This document shows, one piece after another, positions 23,637-34,362 of a stretch of 64,000 nt of DNA (its first letter is position 1; each line of letters begins with the position of its first letter). Location of the stretch: assembly GCF_017876595.1 (NCBI RefSeq), contig NZ_JAGIOG010000001.1:2108001-2172000 (forward strand), in the 5' to 3' direction. The notes below the pieces were generated by a model that did not search any database, was not told where the DNA came from, and saw only the letters and a list, made by a program, of their open reading frames with translations. Source of the DNA: Aeromicrobium fastidiosum. GTDB lineage: Bacteria; Actinomycetota; Actinomycetes; Propionibacteriales; Nocardioidaceae. The translations under genes were made by a program, and so were the position numbers.

Positions 23637-26432
23637 TCAGTCCTGTCCGATGTGGAACGAGAACACCGTGCGGGTCGTCGACCCGGCCGGCACCGTGATG
23701 TCGAAGACCGGGAACGCGGCCTCCTTCTCGAGCGAAGCCGTGACCTGCGCCTGCTGGAGGTAGAGATCGTCGAGCGAGGCCCCCCGCACCTGGCTGAAGG
23801 CGTCGGCCAGCTTGGCGGCGTCGACCAGCTCGCCGTTGGAGGCACCCGTGCGACGTGCTCCGGTGTAGATGGCACCCAGCAACCCGCTGCCGTTCTGCTG
23901 CGGCTTGCCGATGTTGACCAAGATGGCCTGCAGGTCGCCGGTCAGCTCCTTCTCGGACGAGCTCAGGTCGCGGTTGGCCGCGTTGACCTGCGAGCCGATC
24001 GCCCGGATCGACTTGGCGACCGTGCCGTCGAGGCCGCGCGCGAACGTGCTGGCCTCGGCGTCGAGCTGGGCCCGCTGCTGGCGGACCGCCTGTGCGCCGT
24101 CCTGGACGATCGACGAGCCGACGCTGGCCAGCGACTTGCTGAACTCGGTGAACAGTCCGCTCGAGCCGGTCTCGGCCTTCTGGCGCGCCGCGTCGACGAC
24201 GGTCTTGCTGCCGGCGATCTTGGAATCGGTGTCGGTGAGGGACTCGCCAGCGTCCGTGAAGGCGTCGCTCAGGACGCTGGACACGTCCTGCTGGTTCTTC
24301 TCGAAGTCGTCGAAGGCCGTCGTGAGCTGGGTGATCAGGGCGGGCTTGTCGGGCTGGGGCACGTCGTCGATCGGGTCGACCGGAATGGGCTGGTACAGCT
24401 GCTCGATGGTGTCGACGAGGGTCTGGACCCGCGTGGCGAAGTTGCCGCCCGCGCCACTGGTGATCGCGTTGAGCGTCTGCAGGAGGCCGCCGACGGTGTC
24501 GAGCAAGCCTTCGACGATGCCGCCCAGTGCGGGCGTGTCGGGACCAGTCGTTGTGACGGCCGATCGCGCCTGGATCTCCTGAGCCGCCTCGATCGACGCG
24601 TTGATCTTGCCTGTCAGCGACGTGGTCTCCTCGTCCGTCGAGTCTGTGTCGCACGTCGAACCGGCACCCTGAAGGAGCTCGATCGCCTCGGTGAGCGCGG
24701 TGGGGTCGGTGATCTGGGCGCACACGAGGTCAGCCAACCGGTCGGTGTCAGCCAGCGCGGCCGTGAGGCTCTCGATCTGGTCGCCAGCGCGCTGGTTGAT
24801 CGTGCCGAGATCGAGCTTGACACCCTCGAGCTCGGTCTGCACGTCCTCGAGATCGTCCTTCAGCTCTTCGAGGTCATCGCCCACTGCTCCGGAGTTGAGC
24901 TCGCTCGCGCGGGAGCGGATCTCGGCGAGCCCGCCCTCGCGGGAAGGGATGCCGTTCCTGCCCGGAGTGCCGAGCAGGACGTTGTCGAGCGCGGTGCGGG
25001 CGTCGACGAGCAGCTGCTCGTCGAACGTCGCGTTGACATCGGCCTGGACCGCCGTCAGGTCTTCGGTGGCCGTGCCGATGGCGTCGGAGGCGCAGGTGAG
25101 CGAGCCGAGGGCCGTCGGGGTGGAGCCGGGCCGTGGTGCCTGGCACGTGTCTTCGAGGGTGCCGATCGTGGCCTTGAGGCCGACGGCGATCTCGTCCTTG
25201 CAGCCGGCGGTGGCACCGGAGAGCTGGTTGAGCTGGGCCTCGATGACCCGCAGCTGGCCGAGGACCGTCGAGGAGTCCTTCTCGGTGAGGGTCGGGACGA
25301 CGCAGCCCGTCGCGGTGGGAGCGGGCAGCACCGGCACGATCTGGTCGGGGTCGCCGAGGACCTTGTCCTTGACCTGCTTGAAGCTGTTGGCGAGCTGCTG
25401 CACGGCCTTGTCGCGCGAGGTCTTGAGCTGGCTGTCCATCGATGTCTCGAGGCTGTCGAGGTCGCCCGAGAGCCCGCTGAGCGCCGAGGTGACGTACGAC
25501 GAGCTCGACTGCAGGTCGGAGATCGTCTTGCTGCCGAGGTCGCTGGCCGATCCGTCGAGCTGCTCCTCGACCTTGGCGAGCACCGTCGTGGCGTCGGTGA
25601 GCACCGTGCCGACCGAGCCGAGCAGGGCGATCGTGCGGCTCGTCAGCTTCTGCGTGCCGTTGTCGTCGGTGAAGACCGAGTCGATCAGGCGGGAGACCGA
25701 GGTGTCGGTCACGAGTCCGGGCTGGACGCTGATGTCGAACGACGGCGGATCGAAGTCGTCGACGTCCTGCACGAGCGTGAACGTCGCGCTGGTGGCCAGG
25801 CGCGGCGGCGCGAGCATCGTGGCCCACTGCACCTGCGCGTCGCCACCCGAACCGCGGCTCACGACGCCGTTGGTGCCGGCGGTCTCGCCGTCGTTGGAGG
25901 CGGGGACGATCTGCGACAGGGGAGTGTCGCCGAGGTCGGCGGAGGCGACGACCGTCAGGGGCGTGCCGACGAGCGCGGGCGAGGTCTTGCTCTGCGCCTC
26001 GGAGTCGTAGGAGAGCAGCGTCGGACGGACCGTCGTGTTCTGGACGGTGACCTCGATGTGGACCCGGCCCTTGGCGCCCTTGAGGTCGTCGAGGTCGGTG
26101 CCCGTCTTCTTGCCGAGGCGGTAGGACGTCAGCACGCGGATGGGCAGGTCGCCGGCGACCTTGGACGGGTCGTGCGTCTTCTCGTCGTCGGACGGGTCGC
26201 TCTCGCCGTCGCTGCGGATCGCGGTGCTGGAGATCGACGAGACGGCACCGTCGGTGCCCAGGGTGACGTCGACGGACTGCAGCACCTTCTCGGGTGCGGC
26301 CTGGGCGGCGCTCTGCAGGCCGTAGGCGACGAGTCCTGCGGTGACGACGCCGACCCCCGCGATGCGCAGGCCTCCGGTCACGCGGCTGCGGCCCCGCTCG
26401 GTGGCCCTGGTTCCCCTGGAAGAGCTCTGCAC
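23637..26432 (-). CDS. Large exported coiled-coil protein, EsaA/YueB-sized
   Basis: 931 aa from GTG at 26432, preceded by AGGGGA; the frame is open to 26537 but without a site. An Arg-rich N-terminus and hydrophobic segment (about 20-43) ending AAQA form a signal peptide or anchor. Residues 50-250 are a beta-rich domain; about 270-880 are long helical segments with Gln/Asp/Leu heptads and scattered Cys. The C-terminus is beta-like. Size and position suggest a counterpart of the extracellular part of T7SSb EsaA/YueB, but the C-terminal transmembrane helices of that family are missing. First gene of the minus operon. Confidence 0.75.
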   Translation of the reverse strand: MQSSSRGTRATERGRSRVTGGLRIAGVGVVTAGLVAYGLQSAAQAAPEKVLQSVDVTLGTDGAVSSISSTAIRSDGESDPSDDEKTHDPSKVAGDLPIRVLTSYRLGKKTGTDLDDLKGAKGRVHIEVTVQNTTVRPTLLSYDSEAQSKTSPALVGTPLTVVASADLGDTPLSQIVPASNDGETAGTNGVVSRGSGGDAQVQWATMLAPPRLATSATFTLVQDVDDFDPPSFDISVQPGLVTDTSVSRLIDSVFTDDNGTQKLTSRTIALLGSVGTVLTDATTVLAKVEEQLDGSASDLGSKTISDLQSSSSYVTSALSGLSGDLDSLETSMDSQLKTSRDKAVQQLANSFKQVKDKVLGDPDQIVPVLPAPTATGCVVPTLTEKDSSTVLGQLRVIEAQLNQLSGATAGCKDEIAVGLKATIGTLEDTCQAPRPGSTPTALGSLTCASDAIGTATEDLTAVQADVNATFDEQLLVDARTALDNVLLGTPGRNGIPSREGGLAEIRSRASELNSGAVGDDLEELKDDLEDVQTELEGVKLDLGTINQRAGDQIESLTAALADTDRLADLVCAQITDPTALTEAIELLQGAGSTCDTDSTDEETTSLTGKINASIEAAQEIQARSAVTTTGPDTPALGGIVEGLLDTVGGLLQTLNAITSGAGGNFATRVQTLVDTIEQLYQPIPVDPIDDVPQPDKPALITQLTTAFDDFEKNQQDVSSVLSDAFTDAGESLTDTDSKIAGSKTVVDAARQKAETGSSGLFTEFSKSLASVGSSIVQDGAQAVRQQRAQLDAEASTFARGLDGTVAKSIRAIGSQVNAANRDLSSSEKELTGDLQAILVNIGKPQQNGSGLLGAIYTGARRTGASNGELVDAAKLADAFSQVRGASLDDLYLQQAQVTASLEKEAAFPVFDITVPAGSTTRTVFSFHIGQD

Positions 26433-26480
26433 GATTCCCCTGTCCGACCCGCGTCGCTCGTCGCGCGGGCAATCATCTCG

Positions 26481-26526
26481 TGTACCTGCTGTACAACAGC
26501 CGAGACGCGACAAAGTCACGTCTCGG
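26481..26526 (-). promoter_or_regulatory. Inverted repeats in the leader of the minus T7SS operon
   Basis: In the 170-nt gap upstream of the operon are TGTAC-N5-GTACA (26481-26495) and CCGAGACG-N11-CGTCTCGG (26500-26526), both with perfect arms. They lie 49-95 nt upstream of the first start codon and could be operators or an RNA hairpin in the 5' leader. No clear -35/-10 pair was identified. Confidence 0.45.
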
Positions 26527-26602
26527 TGCGCAGTCATCGTACCTGCAAATCGGCGACAAGACTGCCTGACGCGGATCGGGGCCGCGGGGCCCCCGGCAGC
26601 GG

Positions 26603-27106
26603 TCAGTCGCGGTCGTCGTCCTCGTCGTCGCGGCGCTCGAGGTCGCTGACGAGGTTGCGCAGCTCACCGCGGATGAAGTCACGCGTGGCGACCTCGCCGA
26701 TGCCCATGCGCAGGCTCGCGACCTCGCGGGCGAGGAACTCCATGTCGGCGGTGGTCTGGGCCGCGGCGGCACGGTCCTGCTCCTGCGTGACACGGTCGCG
26801 GGCCTCCTGGCGATTCTGTGCCAGCAGGATCAGCGGAGCGGCGTACGACGCCTGGAGCGACAGGATCAGCGTCAGGAAGATGTAGGGGTACTCGTCCCAG
26901 CGGGGACGGTCGGGGCCGTACGGCATGTTCCAGCCGATCCACACCGCGACGAACACCGTCATCCACGCTATGAAGGTCGCCGTGCCGAGGAAGCGTGCCG
27001 TCGACTCGGCGAAGCGCCCGAACCGCTCGGGATCGGACTCTCCGCGGCGCGGCCGGAAGCTGCGGCGGACCTCGCGGGGCTGGTCGAGGCGGGCGCGCTC
27101 AGCCAT
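26603..27106 (-). CDS. DUF1003 membrane protein
   Basis: 167 aa. Two central transmembrane helices (FIAWMTVFVAVWIGWNM and YIFLTLILSLQASYAAPLIL) with the PYGPDRPRWDEYPY loop between them are the DUF1003 signature. A charged helical C-terminus is cytoplasmic. The function is unknown. It overlaps the upstream MgtE-N/CBS gene by 8 nt (same strand), so the two are coupled. In many actinobacteria this pair directly adjoins mrp; here the secretion island intervenes. Confidence 0.9.
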   Translation of the reverse strand: MAERARLDQPREVRRSFRPRRGESDPERFGRFAESTARFLGTATFIAWMTVFVAVWIGWNMPYGPDRPRWDEYPYIFLTLILSLQASYAAPLILLAQNRQEARDRVTQEQDRAAAAQTTADMEFLAREVASLRMGIGEVATRDFIRGELRNLVSDLERRDDEDDDRD

Positions 27107-28361
27107 GGGCGACCACCTCCGCCTGGTCGGGGTCGCTCTCGCGCCACCCCTCGGGCAGCAGGTGGTCGAGGACGTCGTCGATGGTCACCGCCCCGAGCAG
27201 GTGGGCGTTGTCGTCGACGACCGGCAGGGCGACCATGTTGTAGGCGGCCAGCAGGTTGGCGACGTGCTGCAGAGACGCCGTGGGGCGCGGCCAGTCGATG
27301 TCGTTGTCGACGATCGTGCCGACGAGGGTCGACGGCGGCTCCCGCAGCAGGGCCTGGAAGTGCACGATGCCGAGGAACTTGCCGGTGGGGGTCTCGAGCG
27401 GCGAGCGGCAGATGTAGACCATCGAGGCGAGTGCCGGGATGAGGTCGGAGTTGCGGATGCGCGCCAGCGCCTCGGCGATCGTCGCGTCGGCGGGCAGCAC
27501 GACCGGCTCGGTCGTCATCATGCCGCCGGCCGTGCGCTCCTCGTACGACAGGAGGCGGCGGACGTCGTCGGCGTCGTCGGGCTCCATCTGCGCCAGCAGG
27601 CCCTCGGCCGTGGCCGGCGGCAGCTCGCCGAGCAGGTCGGCGGCGTCGTCGGGATCCATCTCGGTGAGGACGTCGACGGCGCGGTCGGGGTCGAGGACGC
27701 CCAGGATCTCGACCTGGTACTTCTCGGGCAGCTCCTCGAGCACGTCGGCGAGACGCTCGTCGTCGAGCTCAGAGACGACCTCCATGCGGCGCTTCGGTGG
27801 CAGGTCGCGCAGCGCGTTGGCGACGTCGGCGGCGCGCATCTCGTCCATCGTGGCGAGCAGGTGGGTGGCGCCCTGCGTGCTCTCGGCACCCGTGAGGCCC
27901 TTGACCTCGTCCCACTCCAGCACCTGGTGGGGCCCGCGGCGGCCGAAGCGCTTGCCGGCGGCCTGCACCGCGAGGGTCGAGATGTACCAGTCGCGTCGGG
28001 GGTCCTGCTCCATCGCGAGGTCGTAGACCGTGCCGGGCGTGCCGTCGGGCAGGGTCACGGTGCGGTCGAGCAGCTGGTGGATCGCGAGGGTCTCGGTGCT
28101 GCGCTGCTCGAAGCGGCGCACGTTGAGCACGCCCGTCGTGATGATCTGGCCGGAGCCCAGCGACGTGACCCGCGTGATGGGCAGGAAGACCCGGCGCCGT
28201 CCCAACACCTCGACGACGATGCCGAGCACGCGGGGACGCTGCGTGGCCGACCGCACCGCGACGACGATGTCGCGCAGCTTGCCCACCTGGTCGCCCGCGG
28301 GGTCGAAGACGGCCTGCCCGACGATGCGGGACAGGAAGATCCGTCCGGGGGTTGCGCTCAC
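27099..28361 (-). CDS. PRC-barrel / MgtE-N / CBS protein without transport domain
   Basis: 420 aa. PRC-barrel-like repeats at about 5-150 (RIVGQAVFDPAGDQVGKLRD), an MgtE N-terminal superhelix at about 170-280 (DLPPKRRMEVVSELDDERLAD, LLGELPPATAEGLL), then a CBS pair at about 285-405. MgtE Mg2+ channels share the last two modules, but the transmembrane pore is absent, so this is a stand-alone cytosolic sensor, probably of Mg2+ or nucleotide. The GTG start at 28361 is chosen by similarity (MSATPGRIFLSRIVG). Upstream of DUF1003 in one operon. Confidence 0.87.
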   Translation of the reverse strand: MSATPGRIFLSRIVGQAVFDPAGDQVGKLRDIVVAVRSATQRPRVLGIVVEVLGRRRVFLPITRVTSLGSGQIITTGVLNVRRFEQRSTETLAIHQLLDRTVTLPDGTPGTVYDLAMEQDPRRDWYISTLAVQAAGKRFGRRGPHQVLEWDEVKGLTGAESTQGATHLLATMDEMRAADVANALRDLPPKRRMEVVSELDDERLADVLEELPEKYQVEILGVLDPDRAVDVLTEMDPDDAADLLGELPPATAEGLLAQMEPDDADDVRRLLSYEERTAGGMMTTEPVVLPADATIAEALARIRNSDLIPALASMVYICRSPLETPTGKFLGIVHFQALLREPPSTLVGTIVDNDIDWPRPTASLQHVANLLAAYNMVALPVVDDNAHLLGAVTIDDVLDHLLPEGWRESDPDQAEVVAHG

Positions 28362-28446
28362 CCTGCGAACCCTACCGGGGCCGCCGACGTGCGCGGCCGG
28401 GGCGACCGGCATAGCGTGAGACGCGATTCACACCCTGGGGGGAACC

Positions 28447-29964
28447 ATGCCACTCGCCATCCTCGATCGTCAGCGCACCGTCGCCGCACCCGGCTTCAAC
28501 CGCTGGCTCATCCCGCCGGCCGCGCTGGCCGTCCACCTCTGCATCGGTCAGGCGTACGCCACGAGCGTCTACAAGGCGTCGCTGGTCCAGAACTTCGACG
28601 TGAGCCTGACGCAGATCGGCATCGTCTTCTCGATCGCGATCGTCATGCTGGGCGTCTCGGCGGCGGTGTTCGGCACCTGGGTCGACACCGGCGGGCCGCG
28701 GCGCGCGATGTTCACGGCAGCGCTGTTCTGGTCGGGCGGCTTCCTGATCGGCTCGGCGGGCATCGCGACCGACCAGTTGTGGCTGCTCTACCTGGGCTAC
28801 GGGTTCATCGGCGGCATCGGGCTCGGCATCGGCTACATCTCGCCGGTGTCGACGCTGATCAAGTGGTTCCCCGACCGTCCGGGCCTGGCCACCGGCATGG
28901 CCATCATGGGCTTCGGCGGTGGCGCGATGATCGCGAGCCCGCTGTCGGCCAAGCTGCTTGGCATCTACGACGACTCGTTCGACACCGCGACCGGCATCGC
29001 ATCGGGGTCGGCCGTGGCCAAGCTGTTCGTGACCCTCGGCGTCGTCTACCTCGTGCTGATGATGTTCGGTGCGTGGCTCATCCGCGTGCCGGCCGACGAC
29101 TGGAAGCCCGCGGGCTTCGATCCGTCGACCGTCAAGAGCAAGGCGCTCGTGACGACCGACAACGTCTCGGCGGCCAACGCGATCCGCACGCCGCAGTTCT
29201 GGCTGCTGTGGATCGTGCTGTTCTGCAACGTGACGGCCGGCATCGGCATCCTCGAGCAGGCCGCGCCGATGATCCAGGACTTCTTCCGCGACGGCGAGAC
29301 GTCGAGCGTCGCCGCCGCCTCGGCCGCGGGGTTCGTCGGCCTGCTGTCGTTGTTCAACCTGACGGGTCGCTTCGTGTGGTCGTCGACCTCGGACGTCGTG
29401 GGCCGCAAGAACATCTACGTCGGCTACCTCGGCATCGGCATCCTGCTCTACGCCTTCCTGGCCTTCCAGGGCTCGACCTCGACGATCCTGTTCGCACTGG
29501 TGGCAGGCGTCATCATCAGCTTCTACGGCGGCGGCTTCGCAACCGCCCCGGCCTACCTGCGCGACCTGTTCGGCACCTACCAGGTCGGCGCGATCCACGG
29601 CCGGCTGCTGACGGCGTGGGCCGCGGCCGGCGTCGTCGGCCCGCTCATCGTCAACGGGTTCCTCGACGCCAAGGGGGAGCCGGGCCAGCTCAACGCCGGC
29701 GACTACCGACCCGCGCTGCTCACGATGGTCGGCGTGCTGGCCGTCGGGTTCGTCGCCAACCTGCTGATCCGTCCGGTGGCCGCGAGGTTCCACGAGGAGA
29801 AGAAGGCCGTGACCGAGGCCGCCGCGCAGACATCCACGGGTGCGGGCCACGACGTCGCGATCGACAAGGCCGGCCCGTTGCTGGTCGTCGCGTGGGTCGT
29901 CGTGCTGGTGCCGCTGGCCTACGGCATCTACGAGACCGTCGTGAAAGCGGCCGACCTGTTCTGA
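28447..29964 (+). CDS. MFS transporter, OFA (oxalate/formate antiporter) family
   Basis: 505 aa with 12 predicted transmembrane helices. GFNRWLIPPAALAVHLCIGQ, the first-helix region with a YATSVYKA segment, and WFPDRPGLATGMAIMGFGGGAM in the helix 4-5 region are OFA-subfamily signatures shared with OxlT and many monocarboxylate carriers. The C-terminus carries an extra helix after a 40-residue cytoplasmic stretch. The substrate is not determinable; a C1-C4 organic anion is likely. A molybdenum-dependent formate-dehydrogenase-like gene lies 1.5 kb downstream, which could make formate relevant. ATG start at 28447 after a GGGGGGAACC site. Confidence 0.87.
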   Translation: MPLAILDRQRTVAAPGFNRWLIPPAALAVHLCIGQAYATSVYKASLVQNFDVSLTQIGIVFSIAIVMLGVSAAVFGTWVDTGGPRRAMFTAALFWSGGFLIGSAGIATDQLWLLYLGYGFIGGIGLGIGYISPVSTLIKWFPDRPGLATGMAIMGFGGGAMIASPLSAKLLGIYDDSFDTATGIASGSAVAKLFVTLGVVYLVLMMFGAWLIRVPADDWKPAGFDPSTVKSKALVTTDNVSAANAIRTPQFWLLWIVLFCNVTAGIGILEQAAPMIQDFFRDGETSSVAAASAAGFVGLLSLFNLTGRFVWSSTSDVVGRKNIYVGYLGIGILLYAFLAFQGSTSTILFALVAGVIISFYGGGFATAPAYLRDLFGTYQVGAIHGRLLTAWAAAGVVGPLIVNGFLDAKGEPGQLNAGDYRPALLTMVGVLAVGFVANLLIRPVAARFHEEKKAVTEAAAQTSTGAGHDVAIDKAGPLLVVAWVVVLVPLAYGIYETVVKAADLF

Positions 29965-30794
29965 CCCGGTCGTGGCCCGGGAGGTGGATCCACCCGGTGA
30001 GAAGGTTGCGGATCCACCGTCTCGCGCCGATCCGGGGTGCATGCGGTGGAGCATCCATCTCTGCGACGGCGGCCACGGTCGCGAGCATCGTCCGACGCCG
30101 GTCGGACGTCGGGGCATCCCGCCTTTGACGCCACGCGGTCGCCGCCGTGCACACCGACGTGATGACCATGGTGCCCGCGACTGCCGACAGGACGAGGTGG
30201 TAGATCCGCACCTCGTGCACGAGGCGCTGCACCGGCGGGGACCAGCCGGCTGTACCCGCTCCCGCCGTCACCTGACGGTGCAGCTCGGCGAGCGCCGTGC
30301 CGAGCGCCCCGTCGGCATGGCCGGGCAGCAGCTGCAGGAGGGCGACCGAGGGGGGCTGCCGTCGACTGGATGTTGGCTGCCAGGGCGACCGCCGCCAACG
30401 GGACGAGGATCGTCACGCCGGTGGCGGCCCACCGCAGGGACGTCGTCGCAGCGGCACGCTCGTGCTGCCTCCATAGGTCGCGGGCGAGTGCCACGAGCAC
30501 CAGGAGGGCGAGAGCGCAGATGACGACCTTGGTCGCGTGCCAGGCTCGCCAGTATCCCACCAGGTCGCCCAGGTCGTCGCCGAATGACGAGCGACCGGCG
30601 CGGATGTACGTGACCAGGTCGTCGCTGAGCGCCGTCGTCAGGGATCCGACGTCCCGCGAGCCGTGGAGAGCTCCCGCGACGAGGGCGGGAAGGGTCGTGA
30701 ACGCGAGCACCAGGCCCACGAGAACCGCCACGAGCACCACGGGCCGCCGTCGAGGGATCGGGTCGACAGGTCGTGGGCTGCCGTGACTGGCCAC
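29928..30794 (-). pseudogene. Frameshifted membrane protein gene
   Basis: Reading from GTG at 30794 (AAGGA 8 nt upstream), the first ~140 codons encode a plausible membrane protein with helices at VVLVAVLVGLVLAFTTLPAL and VVICALALLVLVALARDL, then VPLAAVALAANIQSTAA. At a run of six G (plus strand, near 30350) the frame breaks. The original frame becomes Arg/Gly/Pro-rich noise to a stop at 29928. The -1 frame continues sensibly (SVALLQLLPGHADGALG, then a helix IYHLVLSAVAGTMVITS) and runs into the MFS gene. It is either a decayed gene or a homopolymer sequencing error. The family is not recognised. Confidence 0.6.
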
Positions 30795-31027
30795 GGGTGA
30801 CGTCCTTCCTTCGGGCCGGCCACGGTGTCGGGCGCACGGAAGATCGTCGCGTGTCCGGCCGGTGCGCGTCATCGGGGGGATCACCCTTCCGACCCCGACC
30901 CCGATCCCACCTCAGCCGGCTGGCCACGTGAGCGCGACGCGCGACGAGCCGGCGGCCGAGCACGAACGCCGTCGCGCCTTCGTGCGATCCACGGTCGAAC
31001 GCGCCTTCACGCCCCGCGGGCTGAGTC

Positions 31028-31446
31028 TCAGATCAGGGCTGTCGTCGCCTGGTCGGGCTCGCCGTCGAAGTGTCGGGCGAGCAGCAGCTCGAACGTCGCC
31101 GTGGCGGGAGCGGCGGTGCTGAACAGGGTCAGCGACGAGTGCAGCTTCTGGGCGTCGACGGCACCCAGCACCTCGGACATCGGGACGTCGCCGAGGTCGA
31201 CCAGCGCGCGGCAGCACTCCTCGTAACGGGGGCCGAGCACGTCGTGCGCCCAGTAGGCCGCCGCCTCGTCGACGCTCGAGAGCGCGTAGCGCACCGACAT
31301 CTCGCTGCGTCCGAGTCCTGCGACCTGTGGGAACACGAACCACATCCAGTGGCTGCGCTTGGCCCCGACCGTCAGCTCGCCGAGCGCCTGCTCGTACGTG
31401 CCACCGTCCTGGGCCTCGACGAACCGGTCGAGGTCCCACGCGTCGG

Positions 31447-31450
<4 letters not shown>
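31028..31450 (-). CDS. DUF1810 family protein
   Basis: 140 aa. WDLDRFVEAQDGGTYEQAL and SHWMWFVFPQVAGLG are the invariant DUF1810 motifs, found in many bacteria; later YALSSVDEAAAYW and LGPRYEECCRAL also fit. The family is helical, and its biochemical role is unestablished (related to NADAR-neighbour proteins in some genomes). The start ATG at 31450 overlaps the stop of the upstream molybdoenzyme gene by 4 nt, so it is co-transcribed. The 233 bases between its stop and the decayed gene hold no credible ORF. Confidence 0.88.
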
Positions 31451-33837
<2,387 letters not shown>

Positions 33838-33905
33838 GCCAGCCTCCAGATCGCGGTCGTCCCCCCATTGTCGCGCGCGACCGCGACGCCTGCACGGCGC
33901 CCTGC

Positions 33906-34343
33906 TCAGGGCGACAGGCGCGGAGAGGTGTGGCCGATGTCGACCGACATGGCCCCCGGTACGACGGCCTCGCCCGTCGGCACGAGGCGGACGACGACCG
34001 ACTCCGCCGCCCACCGCTCGATCGCGCCGTCGCTGTCGGCGAGGTTGAGGCGCCCGGTCTTGAGGGCCGTCGTGACGGCGTCCCAGTGCTCCGAGCCCGG
34101 GACGACGACGTCGACCTGCGCCTCGACCCTGGCGGCGAGGGCGCGGGTCGACTTGCTGCGCAGGCTCACCGTGACGACGTCCTGGTCGGCGATGCCCGGC
34201 AGGCGCTGCTCGGTGCCGCCGGAGACGACGCAGATGGCGTCACCGACCCACTCGTGCCACACGGCGTGGTCGCGGCCGCCGTACGAGACCCAGACGAGTC
34301 CGGACTTCTTGGCCAGCTCGGCGACCAGATCAGCGGTGCTCAC
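33906..34343 (-). CDS. Hypothetical protein, possible FMN-binding split-barrel
   Basis: 145 aa, ATG at 34343. Soluble and beta-rich: LVWVSYGGRDHAVWHEWVGD then AICVVSGGTEQRLPG and DVVTVSLRSKSTRALAARVEA, which loosely recalls pyridoxamine-phosphate-oxidase-like split barrels that begin with a similar 'access' strand. No FMN-binding motif is certain. It lies between the esterase (20 nt downstream) and the molybdoenzyme (68 nt), all on the minus strand, so it may be in either transcript. Conserved in related actinobacteria as far as I recall, function unknown. Confidence 0.65.
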   Translation of the reverse strand: MSTADLVAELAKKSGLVWVSYGGRDHAVWHEWVGDAICVVSGGTEQRLPGIADQDVVTVSLRSKSTRALAARVEAQVDVVVPGSEHWDAVTTALKTGRLNLADSDGAIERWAAESVVVRLVPTGEAVVPGAMSVDIGHTSPRLSP

Positions 34344-34362
34344 CGGGCCAGCACATCACAGG

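Larger units (their letters stand above)
10827..26432. other. Type VII secretion-like island (two convergent operons)
   Basis: Eleven genes. A plus-strand operon (10827-15954) carries small WXG100-size and substrate-like proteins plus four unknowns with mostly 4-nt overlaps. A minus-strand operon (26432-15996) carries an exported coiled-coil protein, a solute-binding lipoprotein, a kinase and an FtsK/EssC ATPase with 5-12 nt spacing. The two operons meet tail to tail with a 41-nt gap. No EccB, EccD, EccE or mycosin gene was recognised. Flanking genes mrp and DUF1003 are adjacent in many relatives. Confidence 0.8.

Noticed and set aside
23625..26885. A 1086-codon open frame on the plus strand
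   Set aside because: Antisense to the coiled-coil gene; Arg/Gly/Leu-rich with no domain signature.
27099..28361. Annotation as a magnesium transporter MgtE
   Set aside because: The pore-forming transmembrane domain is absent; only the N-domain and CBS pair are present.
26925..30128. A 1067-codon open frame on the plus strand through MgtE-N and the MFS gene
   Set aside because: Out of frame with the clearly membrane-spanning MFS protein and antisense to the CBS protein; no family resemblance.
30862..31122. Possible 86-aa gene in the gap after the frameshifted gene
   Set aside because: Low-complexity TPTPIPP start, overlap with DUF1810, and no ribosome site; more likely intergenic.
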